From NCBI GenBank assembly GCA_050084985.1, contig JBITNC010000001.1, positions 192,386,001 to 192,450,000 of the forward strand: a stretch of 64,000 bases of DNA, given 5' to 3'. How positions within the stretch are numbered: position 1 is the first letter of the stretch; each line of letters begins with the position of its first letter. The position numbers were made by a program, and so were the translations under genes. This stretch comes from Nageia nagi. Lineage: Eukaryota > Pinophyta. Shown here in pieces: positions 13,585 through 24,011 of the stretch. The notes under the pieces are model-generated. The model saw only the letters and a list, made by a program, of their open reading frames with translations, made no database searches and had not been told where the DNA came from.

Positions 13585-13785
13585 AACGTAATTTGATACA
13601 TCCATTTATATGCATGATAGTTACATACATATAATTTAATACATCCATACAAATTGATCATCAATATATATAATTTGATACATCCATACATATAATAAAT
13701 TAATACACCCATACATATAACAAATTGATACATCCAAACATACACATTATCCATACATAAAAATTGAAACATCCATTCATACACA
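13585..13785. repeat. AT-rich minisatellite (about 28-bp unit)
   Basis: A run of imperfect units built on aattTGATACATCCATACAtataa and variants lies between the TNPD start and the neighbouring spliced gene of the CACTA element. The unit length drifts (about 26-40 bp). The apparent minus-strand reading frame with repeated YGCIKLY is a by-product of this repeat. Confidence 0.7.
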
Positions 13786-13854
13786 TCAATAATATATTAT
13801 ATTTATTTTTATTTTTGGGTTTTGGTCTTGTATGAATTATTACATTCTGAATGT

Positions 13855-14886
13855 TATGAACATGGAATATGGGAAGCATTTGGACATAATCCAGGCATCA
13901 ATGGATTTGTTTTAGAACTTGGAGTAACAACCAGAGTACTATGTATAAACAAACCATATCTAAAGCACTTTTGATATGGTTTAATCATGTATTAATAAAC
14001 ATAATAAGGAAAGATCTCATAAGCCTTTGGAAAAGGCATTTCAGCTAACCATGCACTATATGCTCCATGATCATATGTATGTTGATATTTAAGTTGCAAC
14101 TTTTGTGGCATGTGCATAAAACCCAAATCATGAGCATCCTCCTATGGTAGATCAAATGTTTTCTTATGTGCATCCTTTGCTAATTCATGATGAAGTTGTT
14201 TTTGAAATCTTGTTCTTATATGCATCTCTCTAACTTCATCTGATGAACCTACACATTGTTTTGGCTTTATCTTCTGGATGTACATATTATTTTTATTTAG
14301 TTTTATTTTATTTATTTTCATATATAAGAATACAAAAATAAAATCAAATATTGATCCTAATTGATTACCTCATGGGCATCATCATCTTCTGATGATGATG
14401 AGGAATCATCTATCCTTTTCACATTTTGTTCCTACAACATTAGTAATAAAATAAAGTTAAATATTGCAAATAATATCATGCATGAAAGTGAGAATTTAGA
14501 TGATATTACATTTCTAGCTACATCTTATGTAATAAAATTTATCTTACCTCATCCTCATATGATGAAACATCATTCCTCCTCATGGGACCTGTAGCAAATA
14601 TCTCAAGCTCTAAATCAAATGATACATCACTCCTTGTCCTCCTAGTAACTAGTGTAGGTAACTCCTTTGAATTAGATGATACACCACTCCTCAACCTCCT
14701 AGTAACTAGTGTAGGCAACTCTTCTGAATCAAATGAGACATCACTCCTCATCCTCTTAGTAACTGGTATAGGAAACTCCTTTGAATTAGTTGACACATCA
14801 CTCCTAACAACTCTTTAATGCTAAGGTAATGGCATTTGAATATCTGAATTTGATGATATGTCAGTCCTCCTCCACCTTGGTGGCAT
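13855..14886 (-). pseudogene. Unidentified three-exon gene of the CACTA element with 19-residue repeats
   Basis: Minus strand, upstream of TNPD. The ATG at 14,884-14,886 starts MPPRWRRTD. Exon 1 (14,886-14,548) ends GAG|GTAAGATAA; exon 2 (14,431-14,369; acceptor atgttgtag, donor GAG|GTAATC) is 63 bp and encodes an acidic, Ser-rich stretch (DDSSSSSEDDDAHE); exon 3 starts at 14,273 after tacatccag. All three join in phase 0. Exon 1 holds four in-frame 19-residue repeats (consensus S-x-x-SKELPTLVTRRxRSDV). Exon 3 has MPQKLQLKYQHTYDHGAYSAWLAEMPFPKAYE and continues past a TAA to about 13,855. In-frame stops: TAG and TAA near the start of exon 1, TAG in exon 3. I do not recognise a family. Its position suggests either a TNPA-like accessory protein or 5' exons of the TNPD transcription unit. 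Confidence 0.55.
14566..14793 (-). repeat. 57-bp tandem repeat, four in-frame units
   Basis: Four adjacent 57-bp units in exon 1 of the unidentified CACTA gene, each encoding 19 residues ending in (R/N)SDV, RSGV or RNDV. The first three units keep a P-x-x-VT(R/K)R core; the fourth is more diverged. A worn fifth unit may precede them near 14,820-14,870. Keeping the frame across units suggests expansion while the gene was under selection. Confidence 0.8.
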
Positions 14887-15287
14887 TATCTAAGCCAAGT
14901 CACTAAGATATTTTATAATTTAAAGAAAAAAAGAGATTAATAAAGGAATAATAATAATCTATAAATATTTCAATCTGATACCAACTCAAAAACACACAAG
15001 CAAAATGTTTACTTTTATAATTAGAATTATTAAAGAAGTAAAAAATTTTCAACTATAAATATAAAATGATGATATACATTCTATATAATAGAAGACACAT
15101 CATCAATCAAAGTTCTTTTAGGAGTTATCATTATGGGTAGAGAGAATAGATGATGTACAAGTGCTTTTAAAATAAAATATTCTTCTTTTATTGTAATTCA
15201 TGAAGAGGGAGTTATTCTTTTAGATTCTTAAAAGCTATCTCTTTATTTATGTTGGTAAGTTTTAAATCGATACAAATTTTATCTTAA
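14887..15287. other. Spacer of the CACTA element
   Basis: AT-rich, no reading frame supported. It lies just upstream of the minus-strand spliced gene, so the promoter of that gene would be expected here, but I see no convincing element. Confidence 0.3.
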
Positions 15288-16135
15288 TGAAGACTAACCC
15301 TAACATTAACCCTAACCTAACCATTAACCCTAATCCTAACCACTAATTATGTACCCTAACTCTAATCTTAACCCTAGCCCTAACTAATAACCCTAACCCT
15401 AACCTTAACCCTAACCTTGAACATTAAGTACCCTAATGCTAACCCTAACACTATTAACCCTAACCCTAACCCTAACTCAATTCTTAATTGCTAACCCAAA
15501 CTTAACTCCTAGCCATTAATGCTAACCCTAACCAATAAACCTAACCATTAATAACCCTAACACTAACCTTAACCTAACCATTAACCCTAATTGTAACCCT
15601 AATTACCACTAATTAAGTACCCTAACTATAACCCTAACTCTAACCCTAACCACTAACCTTAACCCTAAACTTAACCATTAAGTACCTTAATGCTAACCCT
15701 AACCCTAACCACTAATCCTGACTCTAAACACTAACACTATTAACCCTAACTCAATTTCTAATTGCTAAAATAAACCCTAACTCTTAGCCATTAATGCTAA
15801 CCCTAACCAATAACCCTAACCACTAATAACCCTAACACTAACCTTAACCTAACCACTAACCCTAACCCTAATCCTAATTACCACTAATTAAGTACCCTAA
15901 CTCTAACCCTAACCCTAACCATTAATCCTAACCCTAACCTTAACCCTAACCACTAACCTTTACCTTGACCACTAACCTTAACCCTAATCATTAACCCTAA
16001 CCACTAACCCTAACCCTAACCATTAAGTACCCTAATGCTAACCCTAACCCTACCTCCTAACCATTAATGCTAACCCCAACCACTAACCCTAACCCCAACT
16101 TAATTCCTAATTGCTAACCCAAACTCTAACTGATA
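15288..16135. repeat. Degenerate telomere-like (CCCTAA)n array with higher-order structure
   Basis: About 850 bp made almost wholly of CCCTAA, CCACTAA, CCATTAA, CCTTAA and close variants. Perfect runs are short (for example near 15,460-15,475). Longer marker strings recur: actaattaagtacc at 15,608 and 15,883 (first, mutated copy at 15,342), and agccattaatgc at 15,511 and 15,786 with aaccattaatgc at 16,059. The spacing is 266-275 bp, so the array is about three copies of a roughly 275-bp higher-order unit. The base unit is six bases (TTAGGG sense on the other strand), not the seven-base TTTAGGG usual in plants. It lies inside the CACTA element, between its two divergent gene groups. Confidence 0.9.
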
Positions 16136-16200
16136 ATTCAAACAATAATGATTTTAACTTAAAATTTTGATTTTTTTATTTTTTTTTCAAAATAGACATT

Positions 16201-16245
16201 TTTGGATGTAAAAAGATGCAAATTTGCATCCTTTTTTGGATGGAA
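16201..16245. promoter_or_regulatory. Internal copy of the CACTA end motif (palindrome)
   Basis: The sequence here contains ggatgtaaaa and then aGATGCAAATTTGCATCc, a perfect 16-base palindrome made of two head-to-head end motifs. Otherwise this motif is clustered at the two element ends. Placed between the divergent gene groups, it could be a binding site for the element's own protein near a central promoter, or a relic of an internal end. The function is inferred. Confidence 0.45.
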
Positions 16246-18640
16246 TACAATCAAAATTAAAAAATTAAAAGTAAGGCCACCTATCACTTTCCTAATACCC
16301 ATTTCTTGGTTAGAGGAGATACAAAATTTGATTTCCATCGAAAGAGCATCAAGTAAGTTCTCTTCTAGCTCATTTCATTCAATTCTAACTCAATTTATAC
16401 CTAATTTCACTTGATTTTAACATGTTTTTATTTTTATTTTTTTGGTATATTTACTCATAAGGTTTTGCATTTTGTGTAAGAATAAAGGTTTTGTTGCAAA
16501 TTCCTCTACATTATTCCTAATTTTCATAAGATATGGAGATTCTTACTTGCATGTTTCAATTTTCCATGAATTTACACTAAAGGAAACTAGGGTTTTTTGA
16601 ATTCTCATGAATTTACACTAAAAAAGCTAGCTTTTTGGAATTCTCTCTAAATTTTGATTGTATACTATCAATGATGCATGCTAAAATTGAAAGTTAATTC
16701 CATATAATAGGGTTTTTCAAATTCCCCATAAAGTTTTAGTTGATTTTATCAACAAAGCACCATGAAATTGAAAACTAAACCCATTACTTCTTAACAATGC
16801 AACAAAAAAATCGAAACCAAATCCATTGCTTCTCAACAATACACCATAAAATAAAAAATGCACCAAGAAATTGAAATAAATTCTATACATTACACCACAA
16901 AATGATATGCTAGGAAAAACAAGGACATACCTATGAAATTCTTAACTCTGGAACTCTTCCTTGTTCTCCAAAAATTTGTTTTTTGCTACCAATTTTTGAA
17001 ACTCTTCTTATGTTCTAAGAAGTTGCTTCTTAAATTAAGAATTCCACAAAACTTGCTAACTTGATTGATTTTAGTAAATTAAAAATACTTTAGTTAATTT
17101 AGTAAATTAAATAGAATTTAGTAAATTTATCTTTGTTTTCTATTTGGATTAGAATTTAGTAATATTAGTAAATTTAGAATTTAGTTAATTTATCTCTATT
17201 TTCTATTTGGATTAGAATGTATGAATTCTTGATAAATTCTAGGAAATTGATACATTTAAAGAAATTCACAACATATAATGGATTATGCTTTAAGAATTTA
17301 GGTACCAATTGAAATGGAACCTACCTATTTATACTTGAACTTTTGTTATAATAAATCTCTTAATTATACTAAAGTATATGGAGAAAGAATATGATTGTTA
17401 CTAAATAGTAAAATACAAGGAAAGTAAATAAGAAATAACATTTAGAAGATTAAATGCAAATGATTTTTTGGTATAGGAAAACCCCTTTTTAAATTTTGGA
17501 TAAAGGTACTTAACATCCCTAACATTTCTAGGAAGATTCAAAGTTGAGCCTTTGCGATGGAAATGACATACATTACCAATTTACCTTTTGTGAACAAACT
17601 AAATGCTTACATTTAAAACTAATAAGAAAGGGTAAATAATAAGGAAAATTTTGAAAAATTAGAGACTAAGGATTATGTTGAAAATAAATTGTAGAGCTTG
17701 TATTTTTAATAAAAATATAAATTAGAAGATGAAAAATGGATAAGGAACATAATGTGCCCCTTGATCCATGAGTAATTGATGAAGCATAAGAGTGTTAATA
17801 TTGTATAATTATGTAAGATACAAAAGGAGAAAGATAAGGATAAGGAGAAAGTTATATATTAGCTAGGTGCCTTTCACCATTCTCTAGTAGGTGTTTTCAA
17901 ATACCTTGTATTTGTAATCAAAACTTAAATTTTATAATATAAGGATAACCATTGAATAATTATGTAATTTATGAAAGGAACCATTGTGCTTCTCATCATT
18001 TCAAAGTTAATCAAGTATATCTATTAGGGCCCTTGCACCATTCTCTAGTAGGTGTTTGCAAATGCCATCTATCTAGATCATCCTACACATTTATATGTCT
18101 ATGATGTTATTTATTATATGATTTTATATATTTAGTAATGTATTTTGATGTTATTTATTAAATGATGTTATCTATAATTTTGATGAGAATAGGAAATATC
18201 AAAATGTGTTTTTCATTCTATAATATTAACATCACTACTAAACTTGTGTTTACTTTCTTCTAGTGATCACTATTGACCACATATGGGGCATGAAAAATAA
18301 GGGTGATAAAAATAAATATAATGGCAAAATGAAATTAAAATAAAAGGATGCAAAAAAAGAGAAAGATGAAATTGTAAAAATAAAAAATCACTTATAAGTA
18401 TCCATATGTATTATGTAATATCAATGCAGTTTTAAATTATACTATATATATTTCATTAAGTAGGAAATGTAATCACTTATTTTTTAATTTATTGAAAATT
18501 CAAAGAAGTTAAAGGGGGTTTTTGAATTTTCTAAAAATTATTTAGCCAACATGAGTGGATGTCGATGGTTGGAGGTGATGAGGCTAGAGGAGTAGGTGGT
18601 ATATTGATCATTTAGTAATATGATTTCAATTATTTTTTAG
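16246..18640. other. Long central non-coding stretch of the CACTA element
   Basis: No supported gene. The sequence is AT-rich with several short related lines (for example ggaattctc / ttagggttttt near 16,590-16,720 and repeated ttagtaaattta near 17,060-17,200). It would hold the promoter of the plus-strand gene that follows, but I cannot point to one. Confidence 0.35.
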
Positions 18641-19274
18641 GTAATCTATTTTACAAATCTCTCCATAATGTTGCAATAGTAGAATTTGCAGAAACCCTTG
18701 ATAGGCCATGGAAGAAACAAGATGACTTTGATATGTATTTATTTTCATTTTTTGCATCATTTTTTGGTATGTATGTTTTGATTTTGTTAATTTAATATTT
18801 AAAGAGACAAAATAATTTGTTATAATTTGTATTTTTGTAGCAAAAAAAATAATAATACAAACTTGAAACATGAATTTGGTGAAGGGTGGAGTGAGAAGAA
18901 AGTGTTCTAGCAGGAAGGTTTGAATCTGAAAAGGGTTAGAGATCATGTTAGATGAAAAGTGATAAAACTTACTCCTAATCAAAGAACCCTATAACAAAAA
19001 CTACTTGAAATCCATAAGAAGCTATAGATCAATATCATCATTCATATTTATTATTTGAATTTGATTAATTGATTTTTTTAACATAATACTAATTAACTAT
19101 TTCATAAAAGGGTTTGGAAGATGCTAGTGAATAAAGTAGCAAAGGAAGAAAAAAGGAAAGCAGAAGGCTTGGAGATGTCTCAAGAAAAAGCATTGAGTCC
19201 TAACTTGCCAAATTGGGATGCAGTATTATGCATGAGTAGAAAGAGGAGGGGTGAAGACTATGGATGTCCAATTT
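18641..19274 (+). pseudogene. Spliced plus-strand gene of the CACTA element (TNPA-position), decayed
   Basis: At least three exon-like blocks. Exon a is 18,641-18,766 (acceptor attttttag, donor g|gtatgt), reading NLFYKSLHNVATVEFAETLD. Exon b runs from 18,841 (acceptor atttttgtag) to about 19,022, with FGEGWSEKKVF, LNLKRVRDHV and KLTPNQRTL. Exon c is 19,111-19,274 (acceptor cataaaag, donor t|gtaagt), with VNKVAKEEKRKAEGLEMSQE and LPNWDAVLCMSRKRRGEDY. A further block near 19,568-19,860 may be a last exon with a short GT-x-SxG-type repeat. Stops in exon b are TAG before CAG, TGA, TAA before CAA, and TAG, mostly explained by C-to-T. The basic, helical composition and position suit a TNPA-like DNA-binding partner of TNPD, but no family domain is recognised. 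It is transcribed away from TNPD, whereas En/Spm itself makes both from one transcript. Confidence 0.55.
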
Positions 19275-20339
19275 GTAAGTATATTTAGTACATGTAGTGA
19301 TTTTCAATGATATAGGTAAACGATTTTTAATATAGTACTAATTAACCTTTTTTTATAGTTGAGATATTCTAATCAATTTCTTGATGATAATGAATGCTAA
19401 TATGGCATTACATATGTTACCAAGCCTTGAGGAAACTGCTAAATGCTAGTGTAAGTAATTTTAATTAATAAAGGCATGCATATAATGAATTTGTTGTAGG
19501 TGATGTATATGTTTTGTAAGTATGATTGTACACACATTAATATTTATTTTCTTATTATTTGCAAGTGGGTACTGCATCAAAAGGGGTAACATCATAGGGG
19601 GTTGCATCATAGAGAGGTACATCGCAAGTGGGTGCATTAGAGGAGGGTGATTTGTTGTCTACCTAAGATGTGAGATTTGATGATTTTTTTGATGATGAGT
19701 AGACACATCCTAGTAGGGTATATAGTGAGTTGACATGTCAACCTAGTAGGGTAGGGCATAGTAAATATAGTGGGTTAGGTAGTGAGTTAGGGTGATCATT
19801 CTATAGGTACTGAGTTTGGATCTAGTGATGATATTGATATTAAGGACTAGTAGTTGTACTATCATTTTCTACTCATGATGCAAACAATACCATTGTATCA
19901 TTTTTGAGATATCATGTGGATGATTTATACATACATGTATATCATTTTTACATATTTTTATGTATATATGTATATCATTTTATCATATTCAAACATATAT
20001 ATGTATGTTATTTCAATATATTTTTATGTGGATGTTATCATGGTTTTGTGAACCCATATTTTGGTGTATATATTTTAGAATAATTTAGCATATTTTTTCC
20101 CCTTTTTATTGTATTTTTATATAATATTATTGGCATATTATTTTGGCATATGATCACATATCAAAATAGGTGTAACATATAATTCATGTATTATTTTGGC
20201 ACACGTATGATTCATGTATTATTTTATTGTATGATTGGTGAAATTGGCATATTATTTTGATGTACAATTGATGTTTCTATGGAAATGGAAATAATAATAT
20301 TAAATATTATAAGTCAATTTTTTTTATAAATAAAAAAAA
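19275..20339. other. 3' part of the CACTA plus-strand gene and AT-rich spacer
   Basis: 19,568-19,860 may hold a terminal exon (repeated ggGTnnCATCa-like strings at 19,565-19,640, then HPSRVYSE and CQPSRVGHSK). From about 19,900 to 20,150 there are many tatatatgtat/ttttatgta runs and no gene. Confidence 0.4.
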
Positions 20340-20695
20340 ATGAATAAGTTTTGGATGTAATAAGAGATGTAATGTAGGAAAAATTGATGCGAAAAAGACC
20401 CCTTTGGATGTAAAAAGGACATAATTTTTAACCCTTTTCATTGAAATAAAAGGATGCAAAAGCAAACACCTTAAGACAAATTCAAACTCAAATTTAGACA
20501 CAACAACACAAAAACATGATACAAAAAGTGGCTTTAGATACGTGAAAAATGATGTAAAAAGTGCTCCAAAAAGGATGCAAAATTCGATGCAACTTCTAGC
20601 ATGATAGTTTGCATCGAAAGTTGTGTTGGAATAATCAGGTAAAAAAAAGAGTCCCAATGCATAAAAGGATGCAAATTAGGTTTAAGGTAGCAATG
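20340..20695. repeat. Right terminal inverted repeat and subterminal motif cluster
   Basis: Copies of ggatgcaaa or ggatgtaaa occur near 20,354, 20,405, 20,453, 20,545, 20,572 and 20,663, and an inverted tttgcatcg near 20,611. The cluster ends with the TIR (about 20,656-20,695), which matches the left end in inverted orientation. The reading frames here are by-products of the motif repeats. Confidence 0.75.
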
Positions 20696-21757
20696 ACTTA
20701 AGTACTTTAATATGAAATAACACACTTAATAATTTTATAAGCAAGAATGATTTATATAGGAGATGAAATAGACCTATTTTTCACTTTTTAAAACTTGAAA
20801 CTTGAAATGATTATATCTTTTAAGCCATGAGGAGTTTTTGAGACCAATATATTTTTTAATTTAAATAACTTTTCATGATATATACAAATATACCATTATA
20901 TACATGCTATTCCTAGTGCTACTAGAAAAATTAGTGTTGATATTTCTTTATAAAATCAGGCCAATTTTCATCTTGTAGGATCGTTATATCGATCTAATAT
21001 TTTTGAACTAAACATTATCACTTCTAAATTGATATTCTAAAGTTTATAACTGAGATAAAATTTTATAGGACCTTGAAATGTTTTGATAATTTTAAATAAC
21101 TTTTGACAAGTTTGGACAATTTAGACAAACTTGGATAAACTTGGACATAATTGATCAAAAATACATAAAATGATGATGGTTAATTATGCCCCCAACCAAA
21201 AATGGAAAGGTCATAAGGTGATTATTAATTATTACCCTAATCAACAAAGGGGAATGCAAGATGTCTTCATGTGAATGCAATCCTATGCTAAATGAGATGC
21301 ATGCCTATCTTATATGAGATGCAAATAGTAAGAAAAAATTATGTTAAATTATATTTTTGAATTATCTTTATCATGATATTAGTAATATGTGCAACAAATT
21401 TAGGATCATGAATCTTACCAATATTTAGTAGGATAGGTGATAAAATATTTAATTAATTTTATTTTATTGTTAATCTATTTATCTCCATTATGTCACCTGT
21501 ATGAATGATTTGCACTACTAAATTTGTTATTTGATCACACATTAGTATTATTGAAAACATTAGTAGTGTTCTTCAAAAATTCAAATGTATCATTGATAAA
21601 ATTTTCTTTTTCTTATGGAAAAGTCAACATTATTATAAATGGAAGCATCATAACAAATACCATCAACTTATGTAATTTTCAGAGTTTCTAATAATGTAAG
21701 CAATTTATTATTAAAATCATGACAAATACTTGTATAATGAACTTTTATTGAATGCTA
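20696..21757. other. Right flank of the CACTA element with a dispersed 52-bp-type unit
   Basis: No gene supported. At about 21,175-21,260 two units resemble the tandem repeat at 6,677-6,879 (gatgGTTAATTATgcccCCAACCAAAAAtgg... then gattATTAATTATtaccctaatcaacaaagg). Confidence 0.45.
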
Positions 21758-22280
21758 TTAAAAATATGCATTAGGTGTATACCAAGATGGTTTCTTTTCA
21801 TGATCCTTAAGTTCATTTTCATTTACCCATTCAATTAGACCTCTTTCAACATAATCATGAAACCTCTTTATAGGATATATTGGAAGTTTAATAAATGTTT
21901 TTTGACCTCTTTGAATAGTATTACTAGCAACATTAGTTGAGTCATTGGTATTAATAGAAGCATTATCCTTATTGGAAATATTGTTCTTAATGGAAAAATT
22001 ATTCTTAATGAAATCATTTTCAATAATATTAGCAATAGGAAGATGATCATTTAGAACAATGTGAGGAATATGAGCATGATCATTTAGAATAATATTAGTA
22101 TCCAAGAAAATATGATCAATAGCAATGCTATTAGTTTGATCATTTTTTGGTATCTACATAAGAGCTTGTAATTTCATCTCTAGAATGCTCATCAATGATA
22201 TCATCAACTTTGTCAACATTTTCAAGTAGTACATTAATTACTTGTGGGAGCTTTTTATCTTTGGCATTGGTTTTAGGCAT
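21758..22280 (-). pseudogene. Unidentified Asn/Ile/Asp-rich ORF relic
   Basis: Minus strand, from ATG 22,280 (MPKTNAKDKKLPQVINVLLE). The frame breaks at a stop near 22,140 and resumes at 22,105-21,758. The middle is low-complexity, with repeated IxLNDHxxI and IKNN-type strings. The C-terminal part looks like a folded segment: KLPIYPIKRFHDYVERGLI, then EWVNENELKDHEKKPSWYTP. I do not recognise the family. It adjoins the 3' LTR of element A but lies outside it. Confidence 0.4.
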
Positions 22281-22758
22281 ATCATGATGAAAAAAGATAT
22301 CATAAACAGTAATATATAACATAAAATATAATGTTATTCCTATCACACACATTAGTAATATGACACATAGAGCAAAGAATGAAATCATAAACCATGACAT
22401 GCATGTATGATATACTATGCAATATAAGAATATTGATATAAGACATACAATTTTGCATAATTCAATAAGAGAGCACTGGTAAGCTATTTTATACAAATTA
22501 TGATCTTCAAAAATTTCTAGTATATCCCAATTATATATATATATGATTGAGGTAAGATTTTATTATGTAAGAACTCACCAATTTGAGAAAAATGACCTTC
22601 AAAATATATGATTTTATGGAAAAATATTTTATCATAAAATAAAAGCCCTAACTTCTCCAATGAAATCCAAGTAATAAAATTTAATAATTACATACAAAAT
22701 TATTAAATCCAAAGATAAATCAAGACCTATGATGTTTAATAGGAAATATTGACTAAGA

Positions 22759-23129
22759 TGTTGTAATTTGTACATGTGCTCATGTATCAAACTCACAACT
22801 ATAATTCTAATGATGTGATTTCTGTTGCTAGAAATATATCTCTAGAGAAGGCTAGTTCCTATCAAGATCAGAATGGGAATTACAAAAGTAAAGGTTGTAG
22901 AAAGCAAACTTACAAACTAAAGCAAATATAATATTCTAGGTTAGTGAGTGTAAATAAGCAAAAGTAGATATTTGGACTAGCATAGGCATCCATTAAAGCA
23001 GAATCCAAGCTAGTCAAATAGTTTGATTTTGCAACCACCAAATAATGCATGACACTCTAAGTAATAATAACCTACAATAACTTTGTAGATATGGATTAAC
23101 TATTGATATCTTCTCACAATCTATGAAGT
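22759..23129 (-). repeat. Element A 3' LTR, outer part
   Basis: Aligns over its whole length with 48,364-48,735 (shared strings include tgttgtaatttgtaca, ctataattctaatgatg, ttgctagaaat and tctctagagaagg). It is interrupted at 23,129 by the insertion of element B; the rest resumes at 29,328. Confidence 0.85.
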
Positions 23130-23855
23130 TGATTTGAATTGGATTGTGTAAGGATGATCTCTATAGGAGTAGTACTCATTCTAGAGGTATTTATGCTTGG
23201 AGGTTGATTGGAGACTAAAATATTGAGGTGATAAATGTACATAAGCACACCATTAGTGATGTGCAATACTATTCATAGGCTATTAACAACATGATTCTTG
23301 ATGAGTCAATAGTGGAAGTTGAAGGGGCATTGGTGATTTAGGTAGCTAAGTAGTTCAGGAACATCAACCGATATCTTGGATATATTTCTAGGCTTATTTA
23401 AAATATGTGATTATCTCTTGATTCTACATTGGAGTTTTAAAGAGTTTTGGAAGTTTGGGATTGTAAGGATTTAAAGGAAGACCAAGAGTCATTCTAAAAT
23501 TTTTGTTGTTTTGAAGTTGTTCTTCTTTTTGTAAGATATTTCAATAGTGTTTAGGAGATGGTATTGCCATTATTTTGATGGTATTTCTAGATATGTATGC
23601 AATATTATAATATCCATATACAATGAGAAGATAAGGCTCTAATTCCATGCTAGATTAGCCCACATTGGGTGAACCAAGGTAAATCATTATGTTGATCTTA
23701 TTATTTGTGATTGAGATTGTTAATTTGTAGTTTTACATTGTGTAATTTTAAATTTATATGCAATTTGATGGATCTCATAATGGTGAATATTTTTTTCATT
23801 CAAATCTATAAGTGAAGATCCAAATATATTATAAGCATCTAGTGATTATGAACCA
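23130..23855 (+). repeat. Element B 5' LTR
   Basis: Starts TGATTTGAATTGG (the 3' copy starts TGATCCAAATTGG) and ends ...gattatgaacca, just before ca and the PBS. Shared strings with the 3' copy include actcattctagaggtat, atgcttggaggttga and ttccatgctagattagccc. Confidence 0.9.
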
Positions 23856-23857
23856 CA

Positions 23858-23868
23858 TGGTATCAGAG
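23858..23868 (+). other. Element B primer-binding site
   Basis: TGGTATCAGAG, complementary to the 3' end of plant initiator methionine tRNA, two bases after the LTR. It primes minus-strand cDNA synthesis. Confidence 0.85.
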
Positions 23869-24011
23869 TTTATGTACGTAGAATTTGGGGCTGAAATTTT
23901 AAAAAATTTAGGCTTTTAGAAGCATGCTTTTTGATGTTTGAGAGGAGATATCAAAGATCAAAATTAATTCAAGTGGATCCTTAGGTTGGTATAAGGTGCA
24001 AAGTGACTAAA

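Larger units (their letters stand above)
8905..20695 (-). mobile_element. CACTA (En/Spm-like) DNA transposon, decayed
   Basis: The left end begins CACTACTACCAAAAGG. The right end, read inward on the minus strand, begins CATTGCTACCTTAAAC. Over the first 29 positions the two ends differ at 6, and the 12 bases TAATTTGCATCC are identical and in register; similarity continues for about 10 more bases. CACTA is the defining terminus of the En/Spm (CMC) superfamily, which makes 3-bp target duplications; here the flanks are aat (8,902-8,904) and act (20,696-20,698), one base apart. Both ends carry clusters of ggatgcaaa motifs, as expected for TNPA-type binding sites. Inside are a TNPD transposase on the minus strand, a second spliced minus-strand gene, a spliced plus-strand gene and a telomere-like array. 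The length of about 11.8 kb is within the known range of autonomous CACTA elements. Multiple stops show it is dead. Confidence 0.85.

Noticed and set aside
13554-13784. Small protein with repeated YGCIKLY strings
   Set aside because: It is produced by translating an AT-rich minisatellite; no start context or family supports a gene.
14361-14818. Plus-strand open frames with repeated LLVTSVGNSFE-type strings
   Set aside because: They are the complement of the 57-bp repeats in the minus-strand spliced gene; splice sites and acidic exon 2 support the minus strand.
15288-16135. A true chromosome end or a recent fusion point
   Set aside because: The array is bounded on both sides by parts of one CACTA element, is strongly degenerate and has a 275-bp higher-order period.
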